Of a stretch of DNA of 64,000 bases, positions 1 through 8,420 are shown in pieces. The stretch is taken from contig CAWCIP010000027.1 of assembly GCA_963795665.1 (NCBI GenBank), forward strand, positions 1 through 64,000, in the 5' to 3' direction. This stretch comes from DASUPK01 sp963795665. Its GTDB lineage: Bacteria > Actinomycetota > Thermoleophilia > Solirubrobacterales > 70-9. The translations under genes and the position numbers were made by a program. The notes under the pieces were generated by a model. The model did no database searches. It was not told the origin of the DNA and saw nothing but the letters and a program-made list of their open reading frames with translations. Each line of letters begins with the position of its first letter. Position 1 is the stretch's first letter.

Positions 1-46
1 TGGGTAGAAAGTGCGCTTCTCCGCCGCGCGAGAGGGGACTAGGTTC
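1..46 (+). promoter_or_regulatory. Promoter-like element upstream of the csbD-like gene
   Basis: The window opens with TGGGTAGAAAGTGCGCTT, followed by a GC block and an ACTAGG-like hexamer, about 70-110 bases before the csbD-like start. The same arrangement, 32 of 40 bases identical without gaps by hand alignment, lies at 2218-2173 on the minus strand upstream of the desaturase. Similar order and distance to a start codon suggest a shared activator site plus core promoter. Any upstream half of the site lies outside the window. Confidence 0.5.
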
Positions 47-111
47 CAAGACGGCAGCGCTCGTGGCGCGCGGCCGGTGCCCCGATCCCCGGGACCCGCA
101 AAGGAGACACG

Positions 112-315
112 ATGAAGACGCAGGAAGCACGCGGCAAGGCGAAGAAGATGAAGGGTCGGATGAAGGAAGCCGTGGGCATCGTCACGGACAACCGGAAGCT
201 CGAGCGCGAGGGATCCCATCAGCGCGCCAAGGGCGCGGTCGAAGAGAGCGTCGGCAAGGCGCGCCGGAAGGTCGGCAAGTTCGTCGACAACGTCGCGGAC
301 GCGATCAAGAAATAG
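112..315 (+). CDS. CsbD-family stress response protein
   Basis: A 67-residue, highly charged, probably helical protein of the CsbD family, small cytoplasmic proteins induced by general stress whose molecular role is unknown. The N-terminal pattern of a Lys/Gly-rich stretch followed by KGRMKEAVGIVTDN and a later second KGA block is the usual CsbD layout, and the length is typical. The start is set by an AAGGAG ribosome site about six bases upstream. It is followed at 21 bases by a GlsB/YmgE-type membrane protein, another small stress protein, so the two probably form one transcript. The promoter-like element at position 1 is probably its promoter. Confidence 0.85.
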   Translation: MKTQEARGKAKKMKGRMKEAVGIVTDNRKLEREGSHQRAKGAVEESVGKARRKVGKFVDNVADAIKK

Positions 316-336
316 CGCCGGGGAAAGGAAACTGCC

Positions 337-615
337 ATGACCATGTCCCTGATGCAACTCCTGATCCTCCTCGTCATCGCGGCGGTCTGCGGCGGGATCG
401 GAAAGGCCATCGCGGGCGACGTCCGGGGCGGGTTGATCGTCTCGATCGTTCTCGGCTTCGTCGGCGCTCTGCTCGGACCCTGGGTGGCCGACAAGCTCTC
501 GCTCCCGGAGCCCTTCATGCTGACCATCGGCGGTCATCCGTTCCCGGTCCTGTGGTCGATCATCGGCGCCGCCCTGTTCGTGGCGATCATCCACCTCTTC
601 TCCCGGCGATGGTAG
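337..615 (+). CDS. GlsB/YeaQ/YmgE-family stress membrane protein
   Basis: A 92-residue, very hydrophobic protein with about three membrane segments and the glycine-rich pattern of the YeaQ/YmgE/GlsB family (GGIGKAIAGD in the first loop, then a segment running into LGFVGALLGPWV). These are small inner-membrane proteins linked to acid, osmotic or envelope stress, with no known enzymatic activity. Two ATG codons (337 and 343) are possible; an AAAGGA motif favours the first. It lies directly downstream of the csbD-like gene. A gap of about 150 bases with no visible gene separates it from the dodecin. Confidence 0.8.
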   Translation: MTMSLMQLLILLVIAAVCGGIGKAIAGDVRGGLIVSIVLGFVGALLGPWVADKLSLPEPFMLTIGGHPFPVLWSIIGAALFVAIIHLFSRRW

Positions 616-767
616 CCAAGGCGCCATCGCCCGATTCCCGTGCCGTCGCCTCCGTCGTCGACGGCGATGGGGGCGGGCTCGCTCTCGCGTCGCGGACAGT
701 CGAGACCCCGATCGCCCCGGGGCGCTGTCCGAAAACTCACTGACTCCGCATAGGGATGGAGTACGAC

Positions 768-971
768 ATGTCGATCGCCAAGGTCTCGGAAATCAGCTCG
801 ACGTCCACCAAGAGCGTCGAGGACGCCATCACGCAGGGGCTCACCCGGGCCAACAAGACGCTGCGAAACGTGCGCAGCGCCTGGATCAAGGAGCAGCACG
901 TGCGGGTCCGCGACGGGTCCGTCACGGAGTTCCAGGTCAACATGATGGTCACGTTCGTGATCGACGACTGA
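768..971 (+). CDS. Dodecin-family flavin-binding protein
   Basis: A 67-residue protein matching the dodecin family: an N-terminal beta strand (SIAKVSEISSTS), one helix (SVEDAITQGLTRANKTLRNV), then two strands ending in FQVNMMVTFVI. Dodecins form dodecameric shells that store or buffer flavins, or CoA in some bacteria. The Trp in RSAWIKEQ sits where dodecins carry their flavin-stacking Trp. An in-frame ATG lies at 756, but GGAG at 758-761 is six bases before the ATG at 768, which is preferred. It completes a run of small stress genes on the plus strand and faces the desaturase convergently. Confidence 0.85.
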   Translation: MSIAKVSEISSTSTKSVEDAITQGLTRANKTLRNVRSAWIKEQHVRVRDGSVTEFQVNMMVTFVIDD

Positions 972-1022
972 CCGCGCGCCGGGCCTGCCTCCCGCCCGGT
1001 CGAGCCGACGGGCCCTTCTCAT

Positions 1023-1050
1023 CCGCCCGGCATCTCGTTCTCCCGGGCGG
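1023..1050. terminator. Candidate bidirectional hairpin between dodecin and desaturase
   Basis: CCGCCCGG and CCGGGCGG are perfect complements separated by a 12-base loop, in the 90-base gap between two convergent genes. There is no T-tract on either side, so intrinsic termination is only a guess. Confidence 0.35.
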
Positions 1051-1062
1051 CGCCGGTTCGTG

Positions 1063-2094
1063 CTACCGCGCTACCGGCTCTTCCCGCGACGCACGGCCCC
1101 GGACCGCGTCGAAGCCGACGAGGGTCCGGGTTTCTTCGTCCCACAACTTGAGATGGAGGCAGCGCAGGCCCTGGCCCAGCGTCAGGCGGGTGACCCGCTG
1201 CATCCCGGGGACCTCGCGGAAGCACCGCGCCAGCCGGTAGTTCGGGATGCGGCTCACCAGGTGGTGGATGTGGTGGTAGCCGATGTTTCCGGTGAGCCAG
1301 TGGAGCGGACGCGGCAGGTCGAGGAACGAGCTGCCGTGAACGCCGGCTCGATAGAAGTCCCAAGATTCGTCGTGCTCCCAGTAGGTATCCTCGAACTGGT
1401 GCTGCACGTAGAAGAGGAAGACACCGACCGCGCCGGCGACGACCACCACCGGAAGGTGGACGAGCACGACCGAACGCCAGCCGATCCACCAGGCGAGCGC
1501 GCCGAACGTCACGGCGAGGCCGGCGTTGGTCCACATCACGCTCGCCCACTCCCGCTTCCAGGACCACGGGATGTCGAACGGAAACCGGTGCTTGAGGACG
1601 AACTGGTAGGCCGGACCGAAGCCGAGCAGGACCAGAGGATGGCGATAGAGCCGGTACAGCCAGCGGTGGACGGGCGAGAAGCTCCGGTACTCGCGCACGG
1701 TATAGGTCTTGACGTCGCCCAGCTCGCGATGCTCGAGGTTTCCGGACGTCGCGTGATGGATGGCATGCGTGCGCCGCCAGTAGCCGTAGGGAAAGAGGGT
1801 CACCACGCCGAGCAGCGAGCCCACGACGTGATTGGCGGCGCGCGAGGGGAAGAACGATCCATGGCCGCAGTCGTGTTGCAGGATGAAGAGCCGGATGAAG
1901 AAGAACCCCGTCGGGACCGCCAGCGCCAGGGTGAGGGCGTAGGAGACCGCGAGGCTCCTCGCCATGAGATACCAGAGCAATGCGAACGGCAGCGCGGTGT
2001 CGAGGAGCTGCACCACGGCCGCCCGCGTGCTCGGCCGACGGTAGGGCTCCAGGAGCCGGCGCCAGTTCTTCTCGTCGAGAGTCGTCACGTCCAT
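1063..2094 (-). CDS. Membrane fatty-acid desaturase
   Basis: A 343-residue integral membrane di-iron desaturase. The three histidine boxes are intact: HDCGH at residues 74-78, HAIHH at 110-114 and HHIHH at 274-278. Hydrophobic segments lie before the first box and around residues 190-230. The family introduces a double bond into acyl chains of membrane lipids using O2 and an electron donor; delta-12/omega-6 type is the closest resemblance, but regioselectivity cannot be read from sequence. It lies downstream of the two-component pair on the same strand. The promoter-like element and palindrome upstream suggest co-regulation with the stress genes, consistent with membrane-fluidity adaptation. 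Confidence 0.85.
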   Translation of the reverse strand: MDVTTLDEKNWRRLLEPYRRPSTRAAVVQLLDTALPFALLWYLMARSLAVSYALTLALAVPTGFFFIRLFILQHDCGHGSFFPSRAANHVVGSLLGVVTLFPYGYWRRTHAIHHATSGNLEHRELGDVKTYTVREYRSFSPVHRWLYRLYRHPLVLLGFGPAYQFVLKHRFPFDIPWSWKREWASVMWTNAGLAVTFGALAWWIGWRSVVLVHLPVVVVAGAVGVFLFYVQHQFEDTYWEHDESWDFYRAGVHGSSFLDLPRPLHWLTGNIGYHHIHHLVSRIPNYRLARCFREVPGMQRVTRLTLGQGLRCLHLKLWDEETRTLVGFDAVRGRASREEPVAR

Positions 2095-2172
2095 GACCGG
2101 CCAGAGATCCCGAGCGACCCCGCGGGATCGAGACCCCTTCGGCTCGAGTTCGCAGGCGCTCGGCGCGATCGC

Positions 2173-2218
2173 AGCCTAAGATCCCGCTCGCCCGCCGAAA
2201 AAGCGTACTTTCTACCCA
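2173..2218 (-). promoter_or_regulatory. Promoter-like element upstream of the desaturase
   Basis: Read on the minus strand from 2218, this begins TGGGTAGAAAGTACGCTT and continues through a GC block to a CTTAGG hexamer. It is a near copy of window positions 1-46. It ends about 80 bases before the desaturase start at 2094. The conserved 5' part could be a regulator site and the 3' hexamer part of the core promoter; sigma factor unknown. Confidence 0.5.
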
Positions 2219-2233
2219 GACGGGGGAAAGTAC
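2205..2233. promoter_or_regulatory. Palindromic candidate operator
   Basis: GTACTTTC at 2205-2212 and GAAAGTAC at 2226-2233 are perfect inverted repeats with a 13-base spacer. The left arm overlaps the conserved promoter-like element. Dyads of this size are typical of dimeric response regulators. The adjacent NarL/FixJ-type regulator (2300-2938) is the obvious candidate binder, by inference only. Confidence 0.45.
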
Positions 2234-2299
2234 ACCCAGTAGAAAACCACATCCCCGGAAACCGCCGTCGCGGGCCGGTCCGGAGACGGCACCCCCCGA

Positions 2300-2938
2300 C
2301 TAGACCAGATCGTGTTCCTCGGCGTAGCTCACCAGCTCGACCCGGCTGCCCAGCCCCAGCTTGCCCATGAGGTTGGCGCGGTGGTTCTCGACGGTGCGGA
2401 CCGAGATCCCGAGCAGGGTGGCGATCTGTCGGTTGGTGTTCCCCTTGGCCAGGAGGCGTAGCACGTCGATCTCGCGGGGGGTCAGCGGCTCGGCAGGCGC
2501 GCCGCGCCGATTCTCCGAGGCGACCGGCCTCTCGAGCAGTGCCCGGGTCATCGCCGGGTGGACGTAGATGTCGCCGCGACTCGCCGCATAGATCGCCTGG
2601 AGGATCTCGGGCCTCTCGGCCCGCTTGATCAGATAGCCGGCGGCGCCCGCGCGGAGCGCTTCGTGCAGCAGGCCTTCGTCCTCGTGCATGGTCAGGATCA
2701 CCACGATCACACCGGGGTGTTCCTCGTGCAACCGCTTCGCCGTCACGATGCCGCTCTCGGGGGGCATGGTGACGTCGAGCAGGACCAGGTCCGGGTGGAG
2801 CTCCGCGACGAGGCGCAAAGTCTCATCGCCATCCGCGGCCTCGCCGACGATCTCGAGCTCCGGGTCGGACCGGAGCAGCTCGCGGACGCCGGCGCGGACT
2901 ACGGCGTGATCGTCAGCGATCAGAATGCGGATCGGCAC
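2300..2938 (-). CDS. NarL/FixJ-family response regulator
   Basis: A 212-residue response regulator. The receiver domain (about 1-120) has the acidic pair D9/D10, phospho-acceptor D55 in LVLLD, switch Thr83 and Lys105. A LuxR-type helix-turn-helix follows at about 150-210 (LTPREIDVLRLLAKGNTN, then the recognition helix SVRTVENHRANLM). It overlaps the end of the histidine kinase gene by 26 bases on the same strand, so the two are co-translated and form a cognate pair. Likely targets are the neighbouring stress and desaturase genes, which share a promoter element and palindrome; that link is inference. Confidence 0.92.
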   Translation of the reverse strand: MPIRILIADDHAVVRAGVRELLRSDPELEIVGEAADGDETLRLVAELHPDLVLLDVTMPPESGIVTAKRLHEEHPGVIVVILTMHEDEGLLHEALRAGAAGYLIKRAERPEILQAIYAASRGDIYVHPAMTRALLERPVASENRRGAPAEPLTPREIDVLRLLAKGNTNRQIATLLGISVRTVENHRANLMGKLGLGSRVELVSYAEEHDLV

Positions 2939-5105
2939 TCGGCACCTCCACCACGATCGTCGTCCCTTCTCCGACCGAGCTCTCGATCGTCAGGGTCCCG
3001 CCCAGAGCCGCGGCCCGCTCACTCATCCCGAGCAGGCCGATGTGCTCCCCGAGCCACACGCTGTCCGGCTCGAAACCGACGCCGTCGTCCTCGACCATCA
3101 GCCGGACCCGGTCGGCGCGACGCTCCAACAGAATGTCCAACCGGCTCGCGCCGGAATGCCGTACGACGTTGGTGATCGCTTCCTGGGCGACTCGATAGAG
3201 AGCCGTCTCCACTCCCGGCGGAAGGCGCTCGCCGTCGAGGCCGCGCGCCTTGAAGCGGACGGTGAGGCTCCGCTCGGACGCAGCCGACCCCGAGTACTGG
3301 CGCAGAGCCGCCTCGAGCCCGAGGTGGTCGAGGCTCGCCGGACGCAGGTCCGCGGCCAGCCGGTGCAGGCCTTCGATCACGGCATCCGTCCTCCGCACGA
3401 GCTCAGCCACCCGTTCGCTGATGTTCTTGCTCTGATCGACCTCTCCCTCCAGTAGCCGGAGCCCGAAGCGCAACGAAACCAGGGCCTGTCCCGCTTCGTC
3501 GTGGAGCTCCCGGGCGATCTGGCGGCGCTCGTTCTCCTGCACTTCGACGAGCCGGCGCGAGAGCGTCTGCATCCTTTCCGTCGAGGCCTGCATCTGTTCG
3601 TAGAGAATCGCGTTCTCGACCGCCACCGAGGCCTGCGACGACATCGCCTCGGCCAGTCTCACGTGCTCCTCGTTGAAGTAGCCGGCCTCGCGCTTGGAGA
3701 GCGAGAACAGCCCAGCGACGTCGCCGCGCGCGAAGAGGGGGACGCCCATCCAGCACACCTCGGAGAGGCGATCCGTCGGCAGGCTCCAGTCGGGTCGGGC
3801 GCGAACGTCCGGAATCAGGACCGCCGCGCCGCGCTTCAGAATGTCGTGGACGATCGGGTGCTCGGCCGGATCGAACTCCATGCGAGCCTCGGGCTTCAGC
3901 GGAACGACGCGATCGCCGTCGAAAACGGCTCGGACGGAGACCCGCGAAGCCTCTTCGACCAGCATGACGCTGGCGCGGTCGAAGGACACCATCTTCCCCA
4001 ACCGCTCCAGCAGGGTCGCCAGGACGGTCTCGCGGTCGAGGCTGCGGGTGAGCGCCATCGTCGCTTCGCGCAGGGAGTCCGCCACGGAGCGCGCGCGCGA
4101 CTCGGCCTCGTAGGCGAGCCAGCGCTCGGTGACGTCGCGGGCGACCGTCAGAACGGACGTGATCTCGCCCGATTCTCCCCGCTCCGGGACCAGCCGGCAA
4201 TCGAAATGTCGCGTCCCTTCCGGGGTGGGAAAGGGGAGCTCGAGCTTCTCGGGCAGCCCGGTCACGAAGACCTTCCGCAGGGCCGCGTCCCACTGCTCGG
4301 CCAGCTCCGAGGGCAGCCCCAGCTCGCGGTTCGTCTTGCCGACGAAGGTGCGTGAGGGGCGCCCGGTCAGGCGCTGGACGACAGGACTGACGTAGAGGTT
4401 GCGCAGCTCCGGGTCGAAGCGCGCAACGATGTCGGGAAGATTCTCGACCAGCGTCCTGAACGTCTCCTCGGCCTGACGAAGCTGCGTGGCGCCTTGACGC
4501 AGCTCGCGCTCGAGGGCATTCCGGTTCTTCTCGAGGCCGTTGACCATGAGGCTGTTGCGCATCGCCGCGGCCGCCATCTCGGTGAGCACTCCGGCGAGCC
4601 GGCAGTCGGCTCTCGAGAATCCTCCGCGCTTGTCGACCAGGCCGACGATTCCCGCCACTTCGCCGGCGACCAGAATCGGCGCCACGAGCGCGTTCCGCGC
4701 GACCTTGCGGCGGCCGTCCCGCTCCGGCTTCGTCGAGCCCTTCGAGAGCCCGTTGGAGAACACGGGCCGTCCCGACTCGACGGCGCGGGCGCCCAGTCGG
4801 TGCAACGGCGCCGGCAAGCCGGTCGAGAGGTCGAGCTCGACCTGGCCGGGAACGAGAAGAGCGAGCTCGAAGGCGCTCTCACCCTCCCCGCACAATGCGA
4901 CAAAGCCTGCTTCGGCGCCCAGCATCGACTTGCATTTCTCCAGAACCGCGGTCGCCGCCTCGGCGAAGGCGTGGTTCTTCAGCACCGGATGAGCCGCGGC
5001 CCACGACCTCGTGACCCTGCCGTTGCCGTTCTTGGGCGACCCTCTCGGCACGTGCGACTCCGTCATCCAGGCTCTCTCACACCGCGACCGGCTCAGTCGA
5101 GACAT
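2913..5105 (-). CDS. GAF-PAS-GAF sensor histidine kinase (HisKA_3)
   Basis: A 730-residue cytoplasmic sensor kinase without membrane segments. Domains in order: GAF (about 45-185), coiled linker, PAS (215-330), second GAF (355-505), HisKA_3 dimerisation domain with phospho-accepting His535 in ARELHDEAGQ, and HATPase (about 630-720) with N-box E642/N646, DDGVGF at 673 and GLLGM at 690. It phosphorylates the downstream overlapping NarL-type regulator. The sensed signal is unknown; GAF and PAS domains commonly bind small ligands, haem or flavin. ATG at 5105 has a poorly spaced ribosome site. Met14 (5066) is preceded by GAGAG at better spacing and may be the true start. Confidence 0.9.
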   Translation of the reverse strand: MSRLSRSRCERAWMTESHVPRGSPKNGNGRVTRSWAAAHPVLKNHAFAEAATAVLEKCKSMLGAEAGFVALCGEGESAFELALLVPGQVELDLSTGLPAPLHRLGARAVESGRPVFSNGLSKGSTKPERDGRRKVARNALVAPILVAGEVAGIVGLVDKRGGFSRADCRLAGVLTEMAAAAMRNSLMVNGLEKNRNALERELRQGATQLRQAEETFRTLVENLPDIVARFDPELRNLYVSPVVQRLTGRPSRTFVGKTNRELGLPSELAEQWDAALRKVFVTGLPEKLELPFPTPEGTRHFDCRLVPERGESGEITSVLTVARDVTERWLAYEAESRARSVADSLREATMALTRSLDRETVLATLLERLGKMVSFDRASVMLVEEASRVSVRAVFDGDRVVPLKPEARMEFDPAEHPIVHDILKRGAAVLIPDVRARPDWSLPTDRLSEVCWMGVPLFARGDVAGLFSLSKREAGYFNEEHVRLAEAMSSQASVAVENAILYEQMQASTERMQTLSRRLVEVQENERRQIARELHDEAGQALVSLRFGLRLLEGEVDQSKNISERVAELVRRTDAVIEGLHRLAADLRPASLDHLGLEAALRQYSGSAASERSLTVRFKARGLDGERLPPGVETALYRVAQEAITNVVRHSGASRLDILLERRADRVRLMVEDDGVGFEPDSVWLGEHIGLLGMSERAAALGGTLTIESSVGEGTTIVVEVPSADPHSDR

Positions 5106-5163
5106 ACCCTCAATAGTTTAGCGCACGACCCCACCCATGGAGAATCCGGGCAGCGATCGTCCC

Positions 5164-5278
5164 GTCCCAAGGTGCCAGCCTCTTGGCGCCTGCGTCCCGC
5201 TGTCCCAAGGTGCCAGCCTCTAGGTGCCGCCTCGCGTGCCTGCCGTCCCAAGGTGCCAGCCCAAGGTGCCAGCCTCTT
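5164..5278 (+). repeat. REP-like direct repeat cluster left of the RAYT gene
   Basis: Four copies of CCCAAGGTGCCAGCC lie at about 5166-5180, 5204-5218, 5247-5261 and 5260-5274, the last two overlapping, plus degenerate copies (AGGTGCCGCC at 5222, GGCCAGCCTCGTGGCGC near 5290). GGTGCC and the following GGCGCC can pair as a short hairpin. The inverse motif GGCTGGCACCT recurs beyond the transposase at 6520-6844. This is the arrangement expected of REP elements around their tyrosine transposase. Confidence 0.75.
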
Positions 5279-5356
5279 GTGCGCTGGCGCCAAAAGGGCG
5301 GCCAGCCTCGTGGCGCTGGCGCAAGTTGGGAGGGCGGCGATTCCGTCTCGGTCGGC

Positions 5357-6307
5357 ATGGGTCGCCGAATTCGCTTCATCCCACCCGGCTCGCTGGTCGA
5401 AGTGACGTGCCGCACGGTACAGGGGAGATTCCTCCTGAGGCCGACTCCCCTGATCGCCGATCTCATCCGTGGCGCCTTGGCGCGTGCGGCTCGCCTCTTC
5501 CCGGTCGAGCTCCACGCCTACTGCTTCCTCTCGAATCACTTCCATCTCTTGCTGACGGTCCAGGGTGCGGATCGACTTGCCGCGTTCATGAACCATCTCA
5601 ACTCGAACCTCGCCCGCGAGGTCGGTCGACAGATCCGATGGCGCGAGAAGTTCTGGGGACGCCGGTACCAGGCGATTCTCGTCTCGGACGAGGAGCAGGC
5701 CCAGGTCGAGCGCCTGCTCTACATCCTCCGGCACGGCTGCAAGGAGCACCTCGTGCGACGTCCCGGCGATTGGCCCGGAGCGAGCTCGACCGAGGCCCTG
5801 CTGACCGGAAGGCCAATTCGTGGCACGTGGTTCGACCGGACTCGAGAGTACCGGCTCACGAGTCGGGGGCATGTGCCTCGCCGAGAAGAGATCGCGGAAG
5901 TCGAATCGCTCGAGCTCACGCCCATGCCCTGCTGGCGGGACGTCTCTCCCGAGCTTCATCGGTCGCGTTGTGCGGAGTTGGTGGGCCTCGTCGAGGAGGA
6001 GACAGCTCAGCGCGTTCGCGCCTCTGGCCGGGAGCCCCTGGGGCGCTCTCGAATCCTCCGACAGGACCCGTTCACTCGACCCAACCGCCCAAAGAAGGGA
6101 CCGGCTCCGCTGGTCCACGCGGCGACCAACGAAGTGCGAAGAGAGATACTGCGCCGATATCGGAGCTTCGTCGACGCATTCTGCCGGGCGGCGGCACGAC
6201 TCCGATTCGACCTAGCCGGCAGAGCCGAGGCGCTGCTGCTCTTCCCGCCGGGCTCGTTCCCTCCACCTGCACGGTACATTCCAATGTTGGCCTCGCCTCA
6301 GGGTTAG
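5357..6307 (+). CDS. REP-associated tyrosine transposase (RAYT, Y1_Tnp/HUH)
   Basis: A 316-residue single-copy transposase of the IS200/IS605-related RAYT family, which cuts and rejoins single-stranded DNA at REP hairpins. The HUH-type metal motif is NHFHLLL (His61, His63). The typical FWGRRYQAILV stretch and the Tyr-containing helix ERLLYILRHG follow, although the usual N-P of that helix is replaced. ATG at 5357 is chosen because the Y1_Tnp fold begins directly after it; upstream in-frame codons lie in the repeat array. The C-terminal half (about 180-316) is a longer extension than usual. REP-like repeats lie on both sides in opposite orientation. It is divergent from the histidine kinase. 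Confidence 0.85.
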   Translation: MGRRIRFIPPGSLVEVTCRTVQGRFLLRPTPLIADLIRGALARAARLFPVELHAYCFLSNHFHLLLTVQGADRLAAFMNHLNSNLAREVGRQIRWREKFWGRRYQAILVSDEEQAQVERLLYILRHGCKEHLVRRPGDWPGASSTEALLTGRPIRGTWFDRTREYRLTSRGHVPRREEIAEVESLELTPMPCWRDVSPELHRSRCAELVGLVEEETAQRVRASGREPLGRSRILRQDPFTRPNRPKKGPAPLVHAATNEVRREILRRYRSFVDAFCRAAARLRFDLAGRAEALLLFPPGSFPPPARYIPMLASPQG

Positions 6308-6517
6308 TCTCGTCGTTCAATCGCTTCACGCGCGTCTCGTCCCCACTCCCACGCGCCTTGCGCAGCCGAACACAGCCAAATCTCGGAGACTGCGTTCCGA
6401 CCGACGCCCCTCAGAGGCAACCAGAGTGCAGTCGCCGCAGGCCCGTGCTCATCGGACCGATGCGAGCCGCCGGGTCACGCCACCTGGACCGCGCGCGCCC
6501 CAGAGATCCAGAGCGAC

Positions 6518-6844
6518 AAGTGGCTGGCACGTCTCACGTCTCGGTCTTGGCACCTCCTTGCTCCTCGTTGGGCACCTTTTCGGACGCAGCTCTCAAGGCA
6601 ATATGCCCGGGCCCCGCGCCTGCGACCCCAGAGGGCCTTCGAAGACCCCGTGGAAACCGGTGATCTCCAGGGGTGATCTCGATGCGGCCTCAACTCGTCG
6701 GCGCCGATCGGATCGTCGAGCCCGAAACTCCGACGCCGCGTAGGTCCACGGGTGCATCGCGGAGACTCAAGAAAGCCAAGTGGCTGGCACCTCTCGGCCT
6801 CCGGGTCGGAGACTCAAGAAAGACAGGTGGCTGGCACCTCTCGG
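6518..6844 (+). repeat. REP-like repeats right of the RAYT gene, with a 37-base tandem duplication
   Basis: AAGTGGCTGGCAC occurs near 6518. Two 37-base near-identical units lie at 6761-6797 and 6808-6844, each with GGAGACTCAAGAAAG followed by GTGGCTGGCACCTCTCGG, at a 47-base period. Shorter GGCACCT remnants lie near 6548 and 6570. The core GGCTGGCACCT is the reverse complement of the left-side core. Between 6308 and 6862 (555 bases) I see no convincing gene, only this repeat material. Confidence 0.7.
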
Positions 6845-6862
6845 GCAGCACCTCTCGGTCGC

Positions 6863-7560
6863 TCAGTTGCGCCGGGCGACGAGGATCTGGTCCCGCACCG
6901 GCAGGTAGGAGCCCACCGTCGAACCGTCGAACCGGTGGGCGACGACCTGGAACAGGACGCCGCCGTACATGTCGCGCGGAGCCGTCCACTCCATCTTCGT
7001 GTCCGTCGTCCGGCCCGCCGAGTAGAAGTGGGCGCCGCGGTCGAACGACACCGTCAGCTCGTACTCTTCGACCCCTCCGACCGTGCTCTCCCACGCACGG
7101 TCCATCGAGAGGCCGGGGGCCACCTGCCGGTCGCGAAGGGGAGGACGACGACGCTCTCCGGCTGCGACAGCGGATCCCGCTCGATCGTGAATTGGGCCTG
7201 GACCTGCGGATACTGCGGGACGTCCACCGGCGGCTCGACGACATTCCCGTTGCAGCCGTACCGCACGTCGATGACGGCCTGTTGCGAGGCGACGTCGGGA
7301 ACCGTCCAGAAGATCTCACGGAGGTTCGGCGACAGCATCCGCGACATCCGAATGCTGTTGCTGCGCCCGCCGTCGAGCGAGAGCATGAGCTCCTGCTCGC
7401 AGGCACCCTTGGCCGATGGAGTCAGGACGGTCCATTTGACCTTCACCTGATCGCCGGGGTGGAGGATCGTGCCCGCCGTGGGGTTCAGCAGGTGCATCCT
7501 CACCTGGCCCACGGCGGCGCCGGGAAGCAGTACCAACAGAATCGCGAGCAGCTTTCGCAT
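6863..7560 (-). CDS. Secreted protein with KNH-like beta domain (frameshifted)
   Basis: It begins with a signal peptide (MRKLLAILLVLLPGAAVGQ). A beta-rich domain follows whose opening, with a P-x-x-G turn, PGDQVKVKW-like strand and LSLDGG, resembles the KNH/Kre9-type or Ig-like modules of secreted bacterial proteins. The frame breaks near 7130, where one base appears missing. The next frame continues with equally protein-like sequence (FDRGAHFYS, MEWTAPRDMYGG) to the stop at 6863, giving about 230 residues. GGAGGG lies just before the ATG at 7560. No enzymatic motif is seen and the function is unknown. Confidence 0.6.
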
Positions 7561-7908
7561 GGTGCCCTCCTTCCGAGTCTCGGAACCATCATCGAAGGTA
7601 TACCTCGACCCACTCGAACGCAACTGGGTCCTAGGGAGCCGCCGGCCGGCGGTCTACCCTCGTGCCGGAACCCGTTGAGTTCTCGATGGATGCATCAGCT
7701 TCCGGTCGGCGACTCGCCGAGCCGCAAGCCCTACCAGCCCTGACCGAGCCGCTCCTGGGCGCGCCCGACGCGAAGCTCGAAGGCACCAACACCTTCGTCC
7801 CGGTCTGGGCCGAGCCAGTGGTGACCGCCCCGGGGTGCAACCGCTCCCAACGAGTGACGGGAGGCAGCGGCAGCCCGTGCACTAGACTCCGGTCTCCGGG
7901 AGGAGAAC
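7561..7908. other. Intergenic region between divergent genes
   Basis: There are 348 bases between the divergent secreted-protein gene and the BLUF gene, with no supported gene. It presumably holds both promoters; the only clear signal is GGGAGG a few bases before the BLUF start. Confidence 0.5.
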
Positions 7909-8334
7909 ATGCCCTTTCAGCTGATCTACTCGTCCGAGGCGGCGCCCGATCTCGACCTCGCGGATTTCGGGAAGATGCTCTCGGAGTTCCGGGTCCGCAA
8001 CCGGGCGCGAGGGATCACCGGCGTGCTCGTTCTCGTCGATGGCGTCTTCGTCCAGATCCTGGAGGGAGAGAAGGACCGAGTCCTCCTGCTGCTGCGATCC
8101 CTCGAGCGCGACCCGCGGCATCACCAGCTCAAGGTCTTCCACCAGCAGGAGACCGACGAGCGCACCTTCGCGACCTGGAACATGGCCTACCTCAGCCCGA
8201 GTGCCGAACAGGTCTCGAAGTGGGCCGAGCTCGAGGGCGCGACGACGATCCAGGACGTGCTGGCTTCGTTCGAGAGCGAGCCGGAGCGACTCCAGGGCTT
8301 CGTCGGCCACTTGCTCCACGCGATCGCCGAATAG
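7909..8334 (+). CDS. BLUF-domain blue-light sensor
   Basis: A 141-residue single-domain BLUF protein that binds FAD noncovalently and responds to blue light. The flavin-site residues are present: Tyr7 (LIYSS), Asn31 (RVRNRARGITG) and Gln49 (FVQILEGE), followed by the family's D-x-RHH segment. The length is typical of stand-alone BLUF proteins, which act by protein-protein contact. A GGAGG site precedes the ATG. It lies 86 bases upstream of a B12-binding radical-SAM gene on the same strand. Co-transcription is plausible, but a functional link is only suggested by position. Confidence 0.9.
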   Translation: MPFQLIYSSEAAPDLDLADFGKMLSEFRVRNRARGITGVLVLVDGVFVQILEGEKDRVLLLLRSLERDPRHHQLKVFHQQETDERTFATWNMAYLSPSAEQVSKWAELEGATTIQDVLASFESEPERLQGFVGHLLHAIAE

Positions 8335-8420
8335 CGCTTCCCTGGATGCAGTCGGCGTTTGACTCCGCTCCCCGGGGTCTGGTCTCATAGGCCTTGTCTC
8401 CAAGGAGTCATGGGAGTCTC

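Noticed and set aside
5164..5278. Possible CRISPR-like direct repeats
   Set aside because: Unit spacing is irregular, two copies overlap, units are short and the inverse motif lies across a RAYT gene. REP elements explain it.
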